Below, in pieces: positions 7,820 through 17,470 of a stretch of DNA of 64,000 nucleotides. The notes under the pieces are model-generated. The model ran no database searches and was not told the origin of the DNA. It worked only from the letters and a program-made list of their open reading frames with translations. Within the stretch, counting starts at the first letter, position 1. Each line of letters begins with the position of its first letter. The DNA lies in NCBI RefSeq assembly GCF_001870735.1, contig NZ_MORL01000017.1:49981-113980 (forward strand). Reading direction: 5' to 3'. This DNA comes from Arsenicibacter rosenii (lineage in GTDB: Bacteria; Bacteroidota; Bacteroidia; Cytophagales; Spirosomataceae). Position numbers and translations under genes: made by a program.

Positions 7820-10800
7820 ATGAAAACAACTTTACGAAAAGCCTTTTCTAAAGGTATGCTCCTGCTGGGAGCCTGGATTTTCGTCGCCATGTCGTTTTCT
7901 TTTGGGGCTGACAAGGACATCACGGGTGTTGTGTCTGACGAGAAAGGAAATAAGTTAGCAGGTGCTTCTGTGTCTGTCAAGGGTACATCGAAAGGTACAA
8001 CGACAGGAGCCAACGGTGAGTACCGGTTATCGGTTGCGGATGGCAATGCGGTGCTGGTCTTTTCATACATCGGTTATGAAACACAGGAGGTAGCCGTCGG
8101 AAACAAGGCCGTGGTGAACATCACGCTGAATCCGGGCAGTGCCATACTGAATGAGGTTGTTGTAACGGCTCTTGGTGTTTCGAAAGATGCCCGTAAAGTA
8201 GGTTACGCCGTTACCACGGTTGATGGGAATATGCTGACCAAGGCCCGCGAAACAAACATCGGTAACTCACTGGTTGGCCGGGTAGCCGGTCTGTCGGTCA
8301 AAGGTACCAATGGTGGTCCCGGGGGGACATCAAAACTGTTACTGCGTGGTATGCCAAGTATGAACTCAGCCGGTTCGCCGCTGATCGTTATCAACGGGGT
8401 ACCAATGGACAATACACAGCGTGGCAGCGCCGGTGAGTGGGGCGGTGCCGATGGTGGTGACGGTCTGGGTAACATCAACCCGGATGACGTTGAGAAAATC
8501 ACGGTCCTGAAAGGCCAGTCAGCTTCGGCACTGTACGGGGCGCGTGCCTCAAACGGCGTTATCCTGATCACCACCAAAGCCGGTAAAAAAGGCGATTTTG
8601 CGGTTGATTATAACATGAACTTCTCGGCCGACAAAGCTATTGACTTCACGGATTTCCAGTATGTGTATGGTCAGGGTACATATGGTCAGAAACCAACGAC
8701 GCAGGCCGCTGCTCAGCAGACTGCCCGTATGAGCTGGGGGGCTAAACTGGACGGCTCTATGCTGACGCAGTTCGACGGTAACCAGTATGCGTATTCGGCG
8801 CAGCGTGACAATGTTAAGAACTTCTACAGAACCGGTACAAACTTTACAAATACGGTATCGGTGACGAAAGGCGGCGACAACGGCTCATTCCGTCTGTCAA
8901 TGTCTAACCTGGATAACAAGGCTATTATCGAGAACAGCGGCCTGACCCGTAAGACCATTAACCTGACGGTCGATCAGAATATCACATCGAAGCTGAGCAT
9001 CAACGTGCTGGCTAACTACATCGATGAGCGTGTGAAAAACAAGCCAATCCTGAGCGACGGTCCGATGAATGCCAACAACGGTATGTTCCTGGCAACAAAC
9101 ATCGACGAGCGTATTCTGGCACCAGGTTACAATACAACAACCGGCCGTGAGGTTGTTTTCAGCGATGACGAATACGTGACTAACCCGTATTTCGTGGTTA
9201 ATCAGTTTGTAAACAATGTCGACCGGAAGCGTCTGATCTCAATGGCATCGGCAAAATATCAGTTTGCGGACTGGATTTATGCACAGGGCCGTGTGGGTTA
9301 CGACAACTCAAACGACCGCATCTTCAAAGTAACGCCGTGGGGTACAGGCTATTCAAACCAGGGCCGTGGTGGTCTGGACGAATTGTCGAACGCACAGCGC
9401 ACCGAACTGAACATTGACGGTCTGATCGGCATTAACCGCAATATCACCAGCGACATTTCTGTAGACGCCCTTATCGGTGGCAACATCCGTAAGAACTACT
9501 ACGAGAAAATGGGCGTGAGTGGTAGTCCGTTCGTACTGCCTTACCTGTACAGCTACAACAACGTGGTGAACTTCGGCCGTTCGTATGAAGTGGCTAACAC
9601 AGAAGTACATTCTGCCTACTACAACGTTGACCTGAGCTACAAAGGCATTCTGAACCTGAGCACAACCGGCCGTTACGATGCGTATTCAACGCTGCCAAGC
9701 TCGGCCCGTTCGATCTTTACGCCATCGGTAACCGGTTCCTTGATCTTTACGGATCTGTTCAGCGTACCAAACCTGAGCTTCGGTAAATTCCGTGCGTCGT
9801 ATGCAACCACCAGCGGTGAACCAACTACACCATATGGTACAAATATCTATTACGGTGTTGGTAACTCAATCAACGGTATTGCGACGGGTAACTTCAGCTC
9901 AAGCCTGCCAAACCTGTTCCTGAAGCCGTTCACAAAGAGCGAGCTGGAACTGGGTCTGGAAATGAAATTTTACAACAACCGGTTAGGCTTCGACCTGGCG
10001 TACTTCACCCAGAAGACACACAACGAGATCATGCCGGCCAACTACAGCTGGGCAACGGGTTATACAAGCGGTATCGTCGGTACAGGGTCAACGCAGAACC
10101 AAGGCATCGAGCTGATGCTGAACGGTACGCCGGTGAAATCGTCAAAACTGCAGTGGAACGTTTCACTGAACCTGACATCCGTACACAACAAGATTCTGCA
10201 GACAGACCAGAATAACAATACCATCGGTCTGGGTTCAAACCGGGCAACACTGGGTAATGCCATTACGGCGTTCGTAGTAGGCCAGGCGGGTCCGCAGATC
10301 CGTGCGTACGATTACAAGTACTCGTCGAACGGCCAGATCATTGTTGATGCGTCAGGTCTGCCGGTTCGTGGTGACCTGATCAACATGGGTACCGTACTGC
10401 CAACGCTGTTCGGCGGTCTGAACAACGACCTGACCTACGGTGCGTTCAACCTGTCGTTCCTGCTCGACTATAACTATGGTAACAAAATCCTGTCAGCGAC
10501 AGAAAACTACGCGTATCGCCGTGGCTTACACCAGGCAACGCTGGAAGGCCGCGACACCGGTATCAAAACAGGTGTTGTAGAAGGTGGGGCTGCCAACACG
10601 GTAACTGCCCGTGCTCAGGATTACTATACTGCCCTTGCCAACAACGTAACCAAACTGAGCGTTGTTGACGGCGACTTTATCAAATTACGTCAGGTCACTC
10701 TTGGCTTCAATGTCCCTGCCCGTCTGTTAGCTGGTGTGCCGCTGATCCGCAGTGTAAACGTTTCACTGGTTGGCCGTAACCTGGCTTACCTGATGAAAAA

Positions 10801-10921
10801 GACGACCAACATCGACCCAGAGGCAACATTTGGTGCTAACCTCCGCTATGCCGGTATCGAAGGAACAAGTTTGCCTTCGTCACGTAACTATGGCATTAAC
10901 GTAAACATCAAATTCAAATAA
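7820..10921 (+). CDS. SusC/RagA-family TonB-linked outer-membrane transporter (pair 1)
   Basis: The 1033-residue protein has a signal peptide (to about residue 30), a carboxypeptidase-D regulatory-like domain (~32-112, DITGVVSDEKGNKLAGASVSVKG), a TonB-box-like LNEVVVTALGV, and a plug domain (~120-250, with PLIVINGVPMD and EKITVLKGQSASALYGARASNGVILITTKAG). A beta-barrel fills the remainder and ends YGINVNIKFK. It forms the TonB-driven channel capped by the SusD lipoprotein encoded 8 bases downstream. The substrate cannot be read from sequence, and no glycoside hydrolase or peptidase adjoins. Arginine is mostly CGT, as in the ribosomal genes here and unlike most neighbours, which suggests high expression. 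Confidence 0.95.
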   Translation: MKTTLRKAFSKGMLLLGAWIFVAMSFSFGADKDITGVVSDEKGNKLAGASVSVKGTSKGTTTGANGEYRLSVADGNAVLVFSYIGYETQEVAVGNKAVVNITLNPGSAILNEVVVTALGVSKDARKVGYAVTTVDGNMLTKARETNIGNSLVGRVAGLSVKGTNGGPGGTSKLLLRGMPSMNSAGSPLIVINGVPMDNTQRGSAGEWGGADGGDGLGNINPDDVEKITVLKGQSASALYGARASNGVILITTKAGKKGDFAVDYNMNFSADKAIDFTDFQYVYGQGTYGQKPTTQAAAQQTARMSWGAKLDGSMLTQFDGNQYAYSAQRDNVKNFYRTGTNFTNTVSVTKGGDNGSFRLSMSNLDNKAIIENSGLTRKTINLTVDQNITSKLSINVLANYIDERVKNKPILSDGPMNANNGMFLATNIDERILAPGYNTTTGREVVFSDDEYVTNPYFVVNQFVNNVDRKRLISMASAKYQFADWIYAQGRVGYDNSNDRIFKVTPWGTGYSNQGRGGLDELSNAQRTELNIDGLIGINRNITSDISVDALIGGNIRKNYYEKMGVSGSPFVLPYLYSYNNVVNFGRSYEVANTEVHSAYYNVDLSYKGILNLSTTGRYDAYSTLPSSARSIFTPSVTGSLIFTDLFSVPNLSFGKFRASYATTSGEPTTPYGTNIYYGVGNSINGIATGNFSSSLPNLFLKPFTKSELELGLEMKFYNNRLGFDLAYFTQKTHNEIMPANYSWATGYTSGIVGTGSTQNQGIELMLNGTPVKSSKLQWNVSLNLTSVHNKILQTDQNNNTIGLGSNRATLGNAITAFVVGQAGPQIRAYDYKYSSNGQIIVDASGLPVRGDLINMGTVLPTLFGGLNNDLTYGAFNLSFLLDYNYGNKILSATENYAYRRGLHQATLEGRDTGIKTGVVEGGAANTVTARAQDYYTALANNVTKLSVVDGDFIKLRQVTLGFNVPARLLAGVPLIRSVNVSLVGRNLAYLMKKTTNIDPEATFGANLRYAGIEGTSLPSSRNYGINVNIKFK

Positions 10922-10929
10922 GCATTTCC

Positions 10930-12528
10930 ATGAAAAAGAGACTGATCGCATTAACACTTCTTGTTGGGTCGCTGCAGGTTGCTTGTACTGATAAATTTGA
11001 TCAAATCAACACCGATCCAACCCGGGCATCGTCGGCGACGTTTGACCCGAACCTTCTGTTGCCAAGCATTCAGTATAACCACGTGAGCTCAATTACGGGC
11101 TATAACGGGTCGATCCTGTTTCAGAGCATGTGGGTACAACTGTTTGCTTCGACTACATCGGGTGCAGCCAACTACTACTCAAACGGCGACAAATACGTTC
11201 AATCAAGCAATACAACTGACTACCAGCAACGTACGTGGAGTGGCAGCTATAACGCAGCCAGCTACGCCTACGAAATGGAGAAACTGGCAACGGATAAACC
11301 GGCGCTGGCCAATCTGAAAAACATTGCGGTAATCATGCAGGTGCTGTCGCTGGCAACCATCACGGATGTGTATGGCGACATCCCGTATACACAGGCATTG
11401 CAGGGCAAAGCCGGTGTGACACTGCCGGCCTACGATACGCAGGAAAGCATCTATAAATCATTGCTGACGCGTCTGGAAACGGCTACTGCAGCCCTGAACA
11501 CCGCTGCGGCCGGTCCGACAAACGATGCGTACGTATACAAAGGCGATGTGGCGAAATGGAAGAAATTCGGCTACTCGCTGATGCTGAAACTGGCGATGCG
11601 TCTGGTAAAATCCGATGCCGCTACGGCCAAGACATATGCTGAAAAAGCGGCGGCGGCGGGGGTATTCACCAGCCTGTCAGACGATGCTTACTTGCTGGCG
11701 GATAACGCAAACGGCTATTCAAACGGAAACGGTTCAGCCCTGATTACACCGGCTGACGTATACCAGGTACGCTGGAGCAAAACGTTTATCGACTTCCTGA
11801 AGTCGACAAACGACCCGCGTCTGTCGAAAGTAGCCGAAGTACCGGCTGCCGGCCTGGCGGCTAACCAACTCATGACAGGTGGTGTCTCAGATGCTTCCGT
11901 ACAGGTTGGTTTGCCAAACGGATACGATCTGAATGGCGGTGCTACCGACATCTCAAAATCACCAGGCTATCCGGGTGCTACCGGGACCGGTGCCGATGTT
12001 ACGCCAATCGGCAAATACTCGCGTCCGGCGTTTATCTACCGCTCGCAGTCGATGCCGTTCTTTGTGCTGACGTATGCTGAAACAGAATTGTTGCTGGCAG
12101 AAGCCGCTACCCGTGGCTTCAGCGTAAGCGGCACGGCAGCAACCCACTACAAAAACGCCGTTTCGGCCGGTATCCAGATGCTGTCACGCTTTGGCGCTGC
12201 GGCTACGATTGATGCCGCTACGGCGGATGCCTATGCTACCGCTAACCCGCTGGGTACGGCTAACCCGCTGAAACAAATCAACGAGCAGTACTGGGCTACA
12301 GAAGGTACGGTACTGAATTTCGTGGAAGCATGGAACAACTGGAAGCGTTCGGGCTTCCCTGTGCTGACGCCGGTTAACTACACAGGTAACTTCTCAAACG
12401 GTGCTATTCCGCGCCGTCAGCCATATCCAACCAGCGAAGCAACGCTGAATACAGACAGCTATAAATCAGCGGTTGGCAAACTGACGGGTGGCGACACCTG
12501 GGCATCCCGCATCTGGTGGGATAAATAA
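10930..12528 (+). CDS. SusD-like (SusD_2 type) surface lipoprotein (pair 1)
   Basis: The 532-residue protein has a lipoprotein signal with lipobox LQVAC and mature start CTDKFDQ; acidic and lysine residues just after the cysteine fit the Bacteroidota surface-export signal. INTDPTRAS, the helical TITDVYGDIPYTQALQG motif and an AEAATRG helix identify the SusD/RagB group, in the SusD_2 subfamily. It would bind the nutrient and close over SusC 1. It is co-transcribed with SusC (8-base gap) and shares its CGT-rich codon use. A strong terminator follows. Confidence 0.93.
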   Translation: MKKRLIALTLLVGSLQVACTDKFDQINTDPTRASSATFDPNLLLPSIQYNHVSSITGYNGSILFQSMWVQLFASTTSGAANYYSNGDKYVQSSNTTDYQQRTWSGSYNAASYAYEMEKLATDKPALANLKNIAVIMQVLSLATITDVYGDIPYTQALQGKAGVTLPAYDTQESIYKSLLTRLETATAALNTAAAGPTNDAYVYKGDVAKWKKFGYSLMLKLAMRLVKSDAATAKTYAEKAAAAGVFTSLSDDAYLLADNANGYSNGNGSALITPADVYQVRWSKTFIDFLKSTNDPRLSKVAEVPAAGLAANQLMTGGVSDASVQVGLPNGYDLNGGATDISKSPGYPGATGTGADVTPIGKYSRPAFIYRSQSMPFFVLTYAETELLLAEAATRGFSVSGTAATHYKNAVSAGIQMLSRFGAAATIDAATADAYATANPLGTANPLKQINEQYWATEGTVLNFVEAWNNWKRSGFPVLTPVNYTGNFSNGAIPRRQPYPTSEATLNTDSYKSAVGKLTGGDTWASRIWWDK

Positions 12529-12541
12529 GCCTCTTCATCTG

Positions 12542-12583
12542 AAAAGGACAAGGACCTCCCCGTGAGGGCCTTGTCCTTTTTTT
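12542..12583 (+). terminator. Rho-independent terminator of SusCD operon 1
   Basis: AAGGACAAGG pairs with CCTTGTCCTT around a GC-rich inner stem, and the hairpin is followed by a T-run to 12583. It lies 14 bases after the SusD stop and separates this operon from the downstream CRTAC1-type gene. Confidence 0.9.
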
Positions 12584-12619
12584 GTATCTTTATCGACTTA
12601 TCAAGTCAATTCAGGAAGC

Positions 12620-15600
12620 ATGTCTCCGCGTTGCTACTCTACGAACCTGCGTCGGTTGCTGACGCGGACTGTTTTTTTGCTGGTTTTCTCCCCGACATTT
12701 GCCCAGCCGCTTTTCAAACGTCTCCCTCCTGAACAAACCCGCGTTCGCTTTGTCAATACCATCGACGAGACGGAAAGCCTGAACGTGCTGGCCTACGAAT
12801 ACTTTTTCAACGGCGGTGGTGTGGCCGCCGGCGACCTGAACAACGATGGCCTTACTGACCTGTTTTTTACCGCCAACATGAAACCCAATCAGCTGTTCCT
12901 GAATACCGGAAAGCTGACTTTTAAAGACATTACGAAAGAAGCGGCCCCGCAACTCGGCGGCCGGCCCGGCGGCTGGAAAACGGGCGTTAGCCTGGCCGAT
13001 GTCAACGGCGATGGCTGGCTGGATATTTACGTGTGTTACTCCGGCAAAACCGATGAAGCCAGACGCCGTAATCAGTTGTTTATCAATCAGGGCGGGGCGC
13101 CCGGCAGTACGCCCCGCTTTGTGGAGAAGGCACAGGCATATGGCCTTGATGATCCGGGCTATAGCACACAGGCAGTCTTCTTCGACTATGACCGGGACGG
13201 CGACCTGGACATGTTCCTGCTCAATCACAACGTTAAAAAATACGATAACCTTGAGCTGGCTAAACTACATCTTGAAACAGACCCGCTGGCCGGCAACAAA
13301 CTGTTCCGGAACGATAATAACCGCTTTACCGATGTCTCGAAACAGGCCGGTATTCACCAGTACCCGCTGACGTTTGGCCTGGGCGTTGCGGTGGCCGATG
13401 TCAACGGCGACGGCTGGACAGACCTCTACGTCACCAACGACTACAACGAGCCCGATTACCTCTACATCAACCAGCGTAACGGTACGTTCCGCGACGAAAC
13501 CGCGCAGTGGTTCCGCCACCTGCCCCAGTTTTCGATGGGGGTCGACATTGCCGATTACAACAACGACGGCTTACCGGATATCATGTCGCTCGATATGTTG
13601 CCGGAAGATAACCGGCGGCAGAAGCTGCTGCAACTCCAGGAAAATTATGAATCGTTTGAGCTGATGCAGCAACAGGGCCTTCAGCGGCAGTACATGCGTA
13701 ACATGCTCCAGCTGAATAACGGCAACGGTACGTTCAGTGAGATTGCGCAGGCCGCCGGGGTGTCGAACACCGACTGGAGCTGGGCGCCGTTGCTGGCCGA
13801 TTTCGACAACGACGGTTATAAAGACCTGTTTATCACCAACGGCTACCTCCGCGATTATACCAACAAGGACTTTCTGCGCTATTGGGGCGATTACAAAATC
13901 AAACAGGCCATTAACCGCGAGCCGGTTCAGCTGATGGACCTGGTCAAAGCCATGCCATCGACCAAGGTGCCGAACTACATCTTCCGGAATAACCACGATC
14001 TGACGTTTAAAAACAAACAGAAGGAGTGGGGCATTGATATTCCGTCGATTTCGGGCGGGGCAGCCTACGCCGACCTGGATAATGACGGAGACCTTGAACT
14101 GATTGTGAATAACATCAACGAGCCCGCCTACATTTACCGGAACATGGCCCGTGAGCAAACGGCTAACGGGTATATCCAGATCCGGCTTAAGGCAACGAAT
14201 CCCAAAAACCGGGGCATCGGGGCACGGGTAACCGTGTATGCGGGCGGGCAGCAGCAATATCAGGAACTGAGTCCGGTACGGGGGTATCTGTCCACTCAGA
14301 CGCCGGTGCTGCACTTCGGCCTGGGTACTGCCACACAGGTTGATTCGATCCGGATCGTCTGGCCTGACCAGACTACACAAGTAGTGCGCGCAGTCGGCGT
14401 AAACCGGCTGCTGGATGTTGACCAGGCAGCCGATGCCGGCCAATGGACAACACCGTCAGCCGGTACGGTAAAACCCGTTTTTAGTCGGGCGAGACCCATC
14501 CTGAACTACATGCACGAAGGCTATGCCGAAAATGATTTCAAGCGGCAGCCGCTGATGTTGTGGATGTATTCGCACACAGGACCGGTACTGGCCAAAGGGG
14601 ATGTGAACAAAGACGGCCTGCCAGACCTGTTTATCAGCGGCGACCAGAAGAAGCCGGGCATGGTACTGGTCCAGCAGCCCAATGGCACCTTTCTGCCGAT
14701 TCCGGATCTGGCCATTGGCGACGAGTCTGTCTCAACGGTGGCGGCGGCGGTTTTCTTTGATGCTAACGGCGACGGTTTCGATGATCTGTATGTGGCAAAA
14801 GGCGGCTATTCGCTGTTTGAAGCAGGCTCAGCCTCCTTGCAGGATGAACTGTTCCTGAACGATGGCAAGGGGCGTTTGGTGCCGGTGCCGGGTGCGCTGC
14901 CGAACCTCACGGGCAGTAGTAAATCCTGTGTCCGGCCGTCGGATTATGACAACGACGGCGATATGGACCTGTTTGTCGGCGGGCGGGTAATTCCCGGACG
15001 GTATCCGGAAACACCGCAGTCATATCTGCTGCGGAACAATGGCAAAGGCCAGTTTCAGCTTGTCGACGGGCCATATGCCAACATCGGGATGGTGACCGAT
15101 GCACGGTGGGCCGACATGAACGGCGATGGCCGGCATGACCTGATCGTTTGCGGAGAGTTCATGGCCGTACGGGTGTTGCTGAACACAACCACCGGCTTCG
15201 CCGATCAGACCACGCAGTATTTTACATCCGACGATAAAGGGTTCTGGCAGTCAATTGCCATTGCCGATGTGAATAAAGACAATAAGCCCGACATCATTGC
15301 CGGCAACCTCGGCATCAATTCGCAGCTGCGGTTTTCGCAGAACGAACCGGCCGAACTGGTTTATGCCGACTTCGATAACAACGGGTCGATTGATCCCTTC
15401 TTTTGTTTCTACGTGCAGGGCACCATGTACCCGTTTGTGAGCCGTGACGAGCTGAACGATCAGATTTACGCCATGCGCAAGCGGTTCGGCTTTTACAAGG
15501 ATTACGCCGATGCGACCATCGACCGCATTCTGACTGCCGAAGAACTGGGCCGGGCAAAAAAACTAAGCGTTTCGGAACCGCAGACGGTTTGCTACCTGAG

Positions 15601-15949
15601 TAATGCCGGAGCCACGTTCGAAAAGCGGGTGCTGCCGGTACAGGCCCAGTTTTCGCCGGTTACGAACCTGCTGGTTCAGGATATGGATCAGGATGGTAAT
15701 CCGGATATACTGCTGCTTGGCAACAAATCAGACAACCGCCTGAAAATCGGCAGTATGGATGCCAGTTACGGGTGCCTGCTTCGGGGCAACGGCAACGGTG
15801 AATTTACATATACGGCGCAGACAGCCTCCGGTCTGACGGTTGTCGGGGATGTTAAATCGGTGCTGGAACTGGAGGTAAACCGGCAGAAAATGCTGGTGAT
15901 CGGCGCTGCTTACCTGCCGTTACAGATCTATAAATTAACTCAGCCATGA
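12620..15949 (+). CDS. CRTAC1-type secreted protein with FG-GAP repeats and UnbV domain
   Basis: The 1109-residue protein starts with a signal peptide (to about residue 28, VFSPTFAQ). It then carries many FG-GAP/VCBS repeats with calcium-binding-like loops, for example GDLNNDGLTDL, ADVNGDGWLDI and DYDRDGDLDM, in two blocks of a beta-propeller type. An ASPIC/UnbV domain lies between them at ~525-595 (NRGIGARVTVYAGGQQ, RIVWPDQTTQVV). Such proteins are secreted or surface bound and are frequent in Bacteroidota; no enzymatic activity is established. It overlaps the next gene by 4 bases (ATGA), so the two products are made together. Confidence 0.9.
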   Translation: MSPRCYSTNLRRLLTRTVFLLVFSPTFAQPLFKRLPPEQTRVRFVNTIDETESLNVLAYEYFFNGGGVAAGDLNNDGLTDLFFTANMKPNQLFLNTGKLTFKDITKEAAPQLGGRPGGWKTGVSLADVNGDGWLDIYVCYSGKTDEARRRNQLFINQGGAPGSTPRFVEKAQAYGLDDPGYSTQAVFFDYDRDGDLDMFLLNHNVKKYDNLELAKLHLETDPLAGNKLFRNDNNRFTDVSKQAGIHQYPLTFGLGVAVADVNGDGWTDLYVTNDYNEPDYLYINQRNGTFRDETAQWFRHLPQFSMGVDIADYNNDGLPDIMSLDMLPEDNRRQKLLQLQENYESFELMQQQGLQRQYMRNMLQLNNGNGTFSEIAQAAGVSNTDWSWAPLLADFDNDGYKDLFITNGYLRDYTNKDFLRYWGDYKIKQAINREPVQLMDLVKAMPSTKVPNYIFRNNHDLTFKNKQKEWGIDIPSISGGAAYADLDNDGDLELIVNNINEPAYIYRNMAREQTANGYIQIRLKATNPKNRGIGARVTVYAGGQQQYQELSPVRGYLSTQTPVLHFGLGTATQVDSIRIVWPDQTTQVVRAVGVNRLLDVDQAADAGQWTTPSAGTVKPVFSRARPILNYMHEGYAENDFKRQPLMLWMYSHTGPVLAKGDVNKDGLPDLFISGDQKKPGMVLVQQPNGTFLPIPDLAIGDESVSTVAAAVFFDANGDGFDDLYVAKGGYSLFEAGSASLQDELFLNDGKGRLVPVPGALPNLTGSSKSCVRPSDYDNDGDMDLFVGGRVIPGRYPETPQSYLLRNNGKGQFQLVDGPYANIGMVTDARWADMNGDGRHDLIVCGEFMAVRVLLNTTTGFADQTTQYFTSDDKGFWQSIAIADVNKDNKPDIIAGNLGINSQLRFSQNEPAELVYADFDNNGSIDPFFCFYVQGTMYPFVSRDELNDQIYAMRKRFGFYKDYADATIDRILTAEELGRAKKLSVSEPQTVCYLSNAGATFEKRVLPVQAQFSPVTNLLVQDMDQDGNPDILLLGNKSDNRLKIGSMDASYGCLLRGNGNGEFTYTAQTASGLTVVGDVKSVLELEVNRQKMLVIGAAYLPLQIYKLTQP

Positions 15950-17274
15950 GGCGTTACCTGATTATTTGTTTGCTGTCCTGGAGTGGGGTAGCCTTCAGTG
16001 CTCCCAAACCGGCGATGCAGAAACACCTGCAGCCAACGGTTTTTGCACTGACGATGGTGATGATTCACGATGTTGTCAATCCACCTGCCGCCAGCCGTTT
16101 TTACAGCTATTGTTTGTTGGGGAGCCATGCGATTGTAGCGAAAAAAGACCCTGCCGTTGTGGCCCCTGAGCGCTTGATCCGGCAACTGCCCGATCTGGTG
16201 GCCCAGGTACCGGCCTCGTGTAATCATCAGATGGCCGCCCTGTACTGTATGCTCGAAACGGGCCGTATGATGCTGCCTTCGGGGAGTATGCTGGAGGCTG
16301 ATATACAGAAACTGACGGCTAACCTGCGTAAGGAAGGGTATAGCCTTGCCGAAACCGAAGCCGCAAGGCAGGCCGGGCAGCAGGTTGCCAAAGCCGTAGC
16401 CGCCTACGCCGCCGACGACAATTATCAGAAGCTGAGTTCCCGCCTGCGCTACCGGCCGACTAAAAAAGACGGCTACTGGTACCCGACTCCCCCCGGCTAC
16501 ATTGAGGCCATCGAGCCGCACTGGCGCATTATCCGCCCGATGCTCATTGATAGTTGCAGTCAGTTTAAACCCGAACCACCGGTGCCGTTTGATGCGGAAA
16601 CTACCAGTCCGTTTGGTAAACTGGTACAGGAGGTCTATCAGACAGGTCGCAACCTGACCCCCGAACAACGGTTAATTGCCTCGTACTGGGACTGTAATCC
16701 GTTTGCGATCAATACGGCAGGGCATATGTCCATCGGGTTTAAAAAAATCAGCCCGGGCGGTCACTGGATCAACATTACCAGTCAGGTAGCAGCGCAGGCA
16801 AAAGTACCGTTTGAACAGGCGGTGTACATGCATTCGCTGGTGGCGATGACGCTGCGGGATAGTTTCATCAGCTGCTGGGACGAAAAGTTCCGGAGCAACC
16901 GGATCCGGCCCGAAACGGTCATTAACCGCCTGATCGACGTACGCTGGCAACCGTTATTACAGACGCCGCCTTTCCCCGAATATACAAGCGGCCACAGCGT
17001 GATTTCGAGCGCTGTCGCCGAAGTGCTGACCTACTGTTTAGGGGATTCATTCCGGTTTACGGACACAACCGAAGAAATTTTTGAGTTACCTGCCCGCTCG
17101 TTTACCTCATTCCGGCAGGCAGCAGAGGAAGCGTCGGTTTCACGCCTGTATGGTGGCATTCACTTTCGGGATGCGATCGAAAACGGGCAGAAACAGGGCC
17201 GTGCAATAGGCCGGTATATCATTTATAGAGTAAAGAACGCCGGCGGCGGCCCTTTATTAAGTACACGGAAATGA
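15946..17274 (+). CDS. Vanadium-dependent haloperoxidase-like PAP2-superfamily protein
   Basis: The 442-residue protein has a signal peptide (to about FSA). Its C-terminal half has the vanadate/phosphate-binding layout of the family: Lys and Arg in WDEKFRSNRIRPETV (~310-325), YTSGHSVISS (~345-355) in place of the PSGH motif, and RLYGGIHFRDAIENG (~400-415) with the late Arg, His and Asp. In vanadium haloperoxidases these residues hold vanadate and oxidise halides with peroxide; related proteins are acid phosphatases, and sequence alone does not decide which. Translational coupling to the CRTAC1-type protein implies a shared periplasmic or surface task. Confidence 0.85.
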   Translation: MRRYLIICLLSWSGVAFSAPKPAMQKHLQPTVFALTMVMIHDVVNPPAASRFYSYCLLGSHAIVAKKDPAVVAPERLIRQLPDLVAQVPASCNHQMAALYCMLETGRMMLPSGSMLEADIQKLTANLRKEGYSLAETEAARQAGQQVAKAVAAYAADDNYQKLSSRLRYRPTKKDGYWYPTPPGYIEAIEPHWRIIRPMLIDSCSQFKPEPPVPFDAETTSPFGKLVQEVYQTGRNLTPEQRLIASYWDCNPFAINTAGHMSIGFKKISPGGHWINITSQVAAQAKVPFEQAVYMHSLVAMTLRDSFISCWDEKFRSNRIRPETVINRLIDVRWQPLLQTPPFPEYTSGHSVISSAVAEVLTYCLGDSFRFTDTTEEIFELPARSFTSFRQAAEEASVSRLYGGIHFRDAIENGQKQGRAIGRYIIYRVKNAGGGPLLSTRK

Positions 17275-17379
17275 ATTCGCTGTATATGAGCACGGTATGA
17301 TAAGTGTCATAGAGGGATTTATTCTGATGCAGAGATAAAATAGTATTAAATTAGGCTGATGGATCACCAAAATAGTTGG

Positions 17380-17387
17380 TACTTTTG
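17380..17387 (+). promoter_or_regulatory. Candidate -7 element of the ROK regulator gene
   Basis: TACTTTTG fits TAnnTTTG and lies 83 bases before the ATG. No TTG is present at the -33 distance. Confidence 0.42.
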
Positions 17388-17470
17388 TTGAGACTGACTA
17401 TCCTGAACAAATTAAAGGCGGGTTCGCCAAAGCAGAGGATGCCTGAACAAGCCCTGCTTACGAGGTTAAC

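Noticed and set aside
13571..14443. Long minus-strand open frame (290 codons)
   Set aside because: It lies entirely opposite the CRTAC1-type gene, whose repeats keep the other strand open; it has no signal peptide, domain or promoter.
15940..16668. Minus-strand open frame (242 codons) opposite the haloperoxidase-like gene
   Set aside because: The plus-strand gene has clear catalytic motifs; the opposite frame has none.
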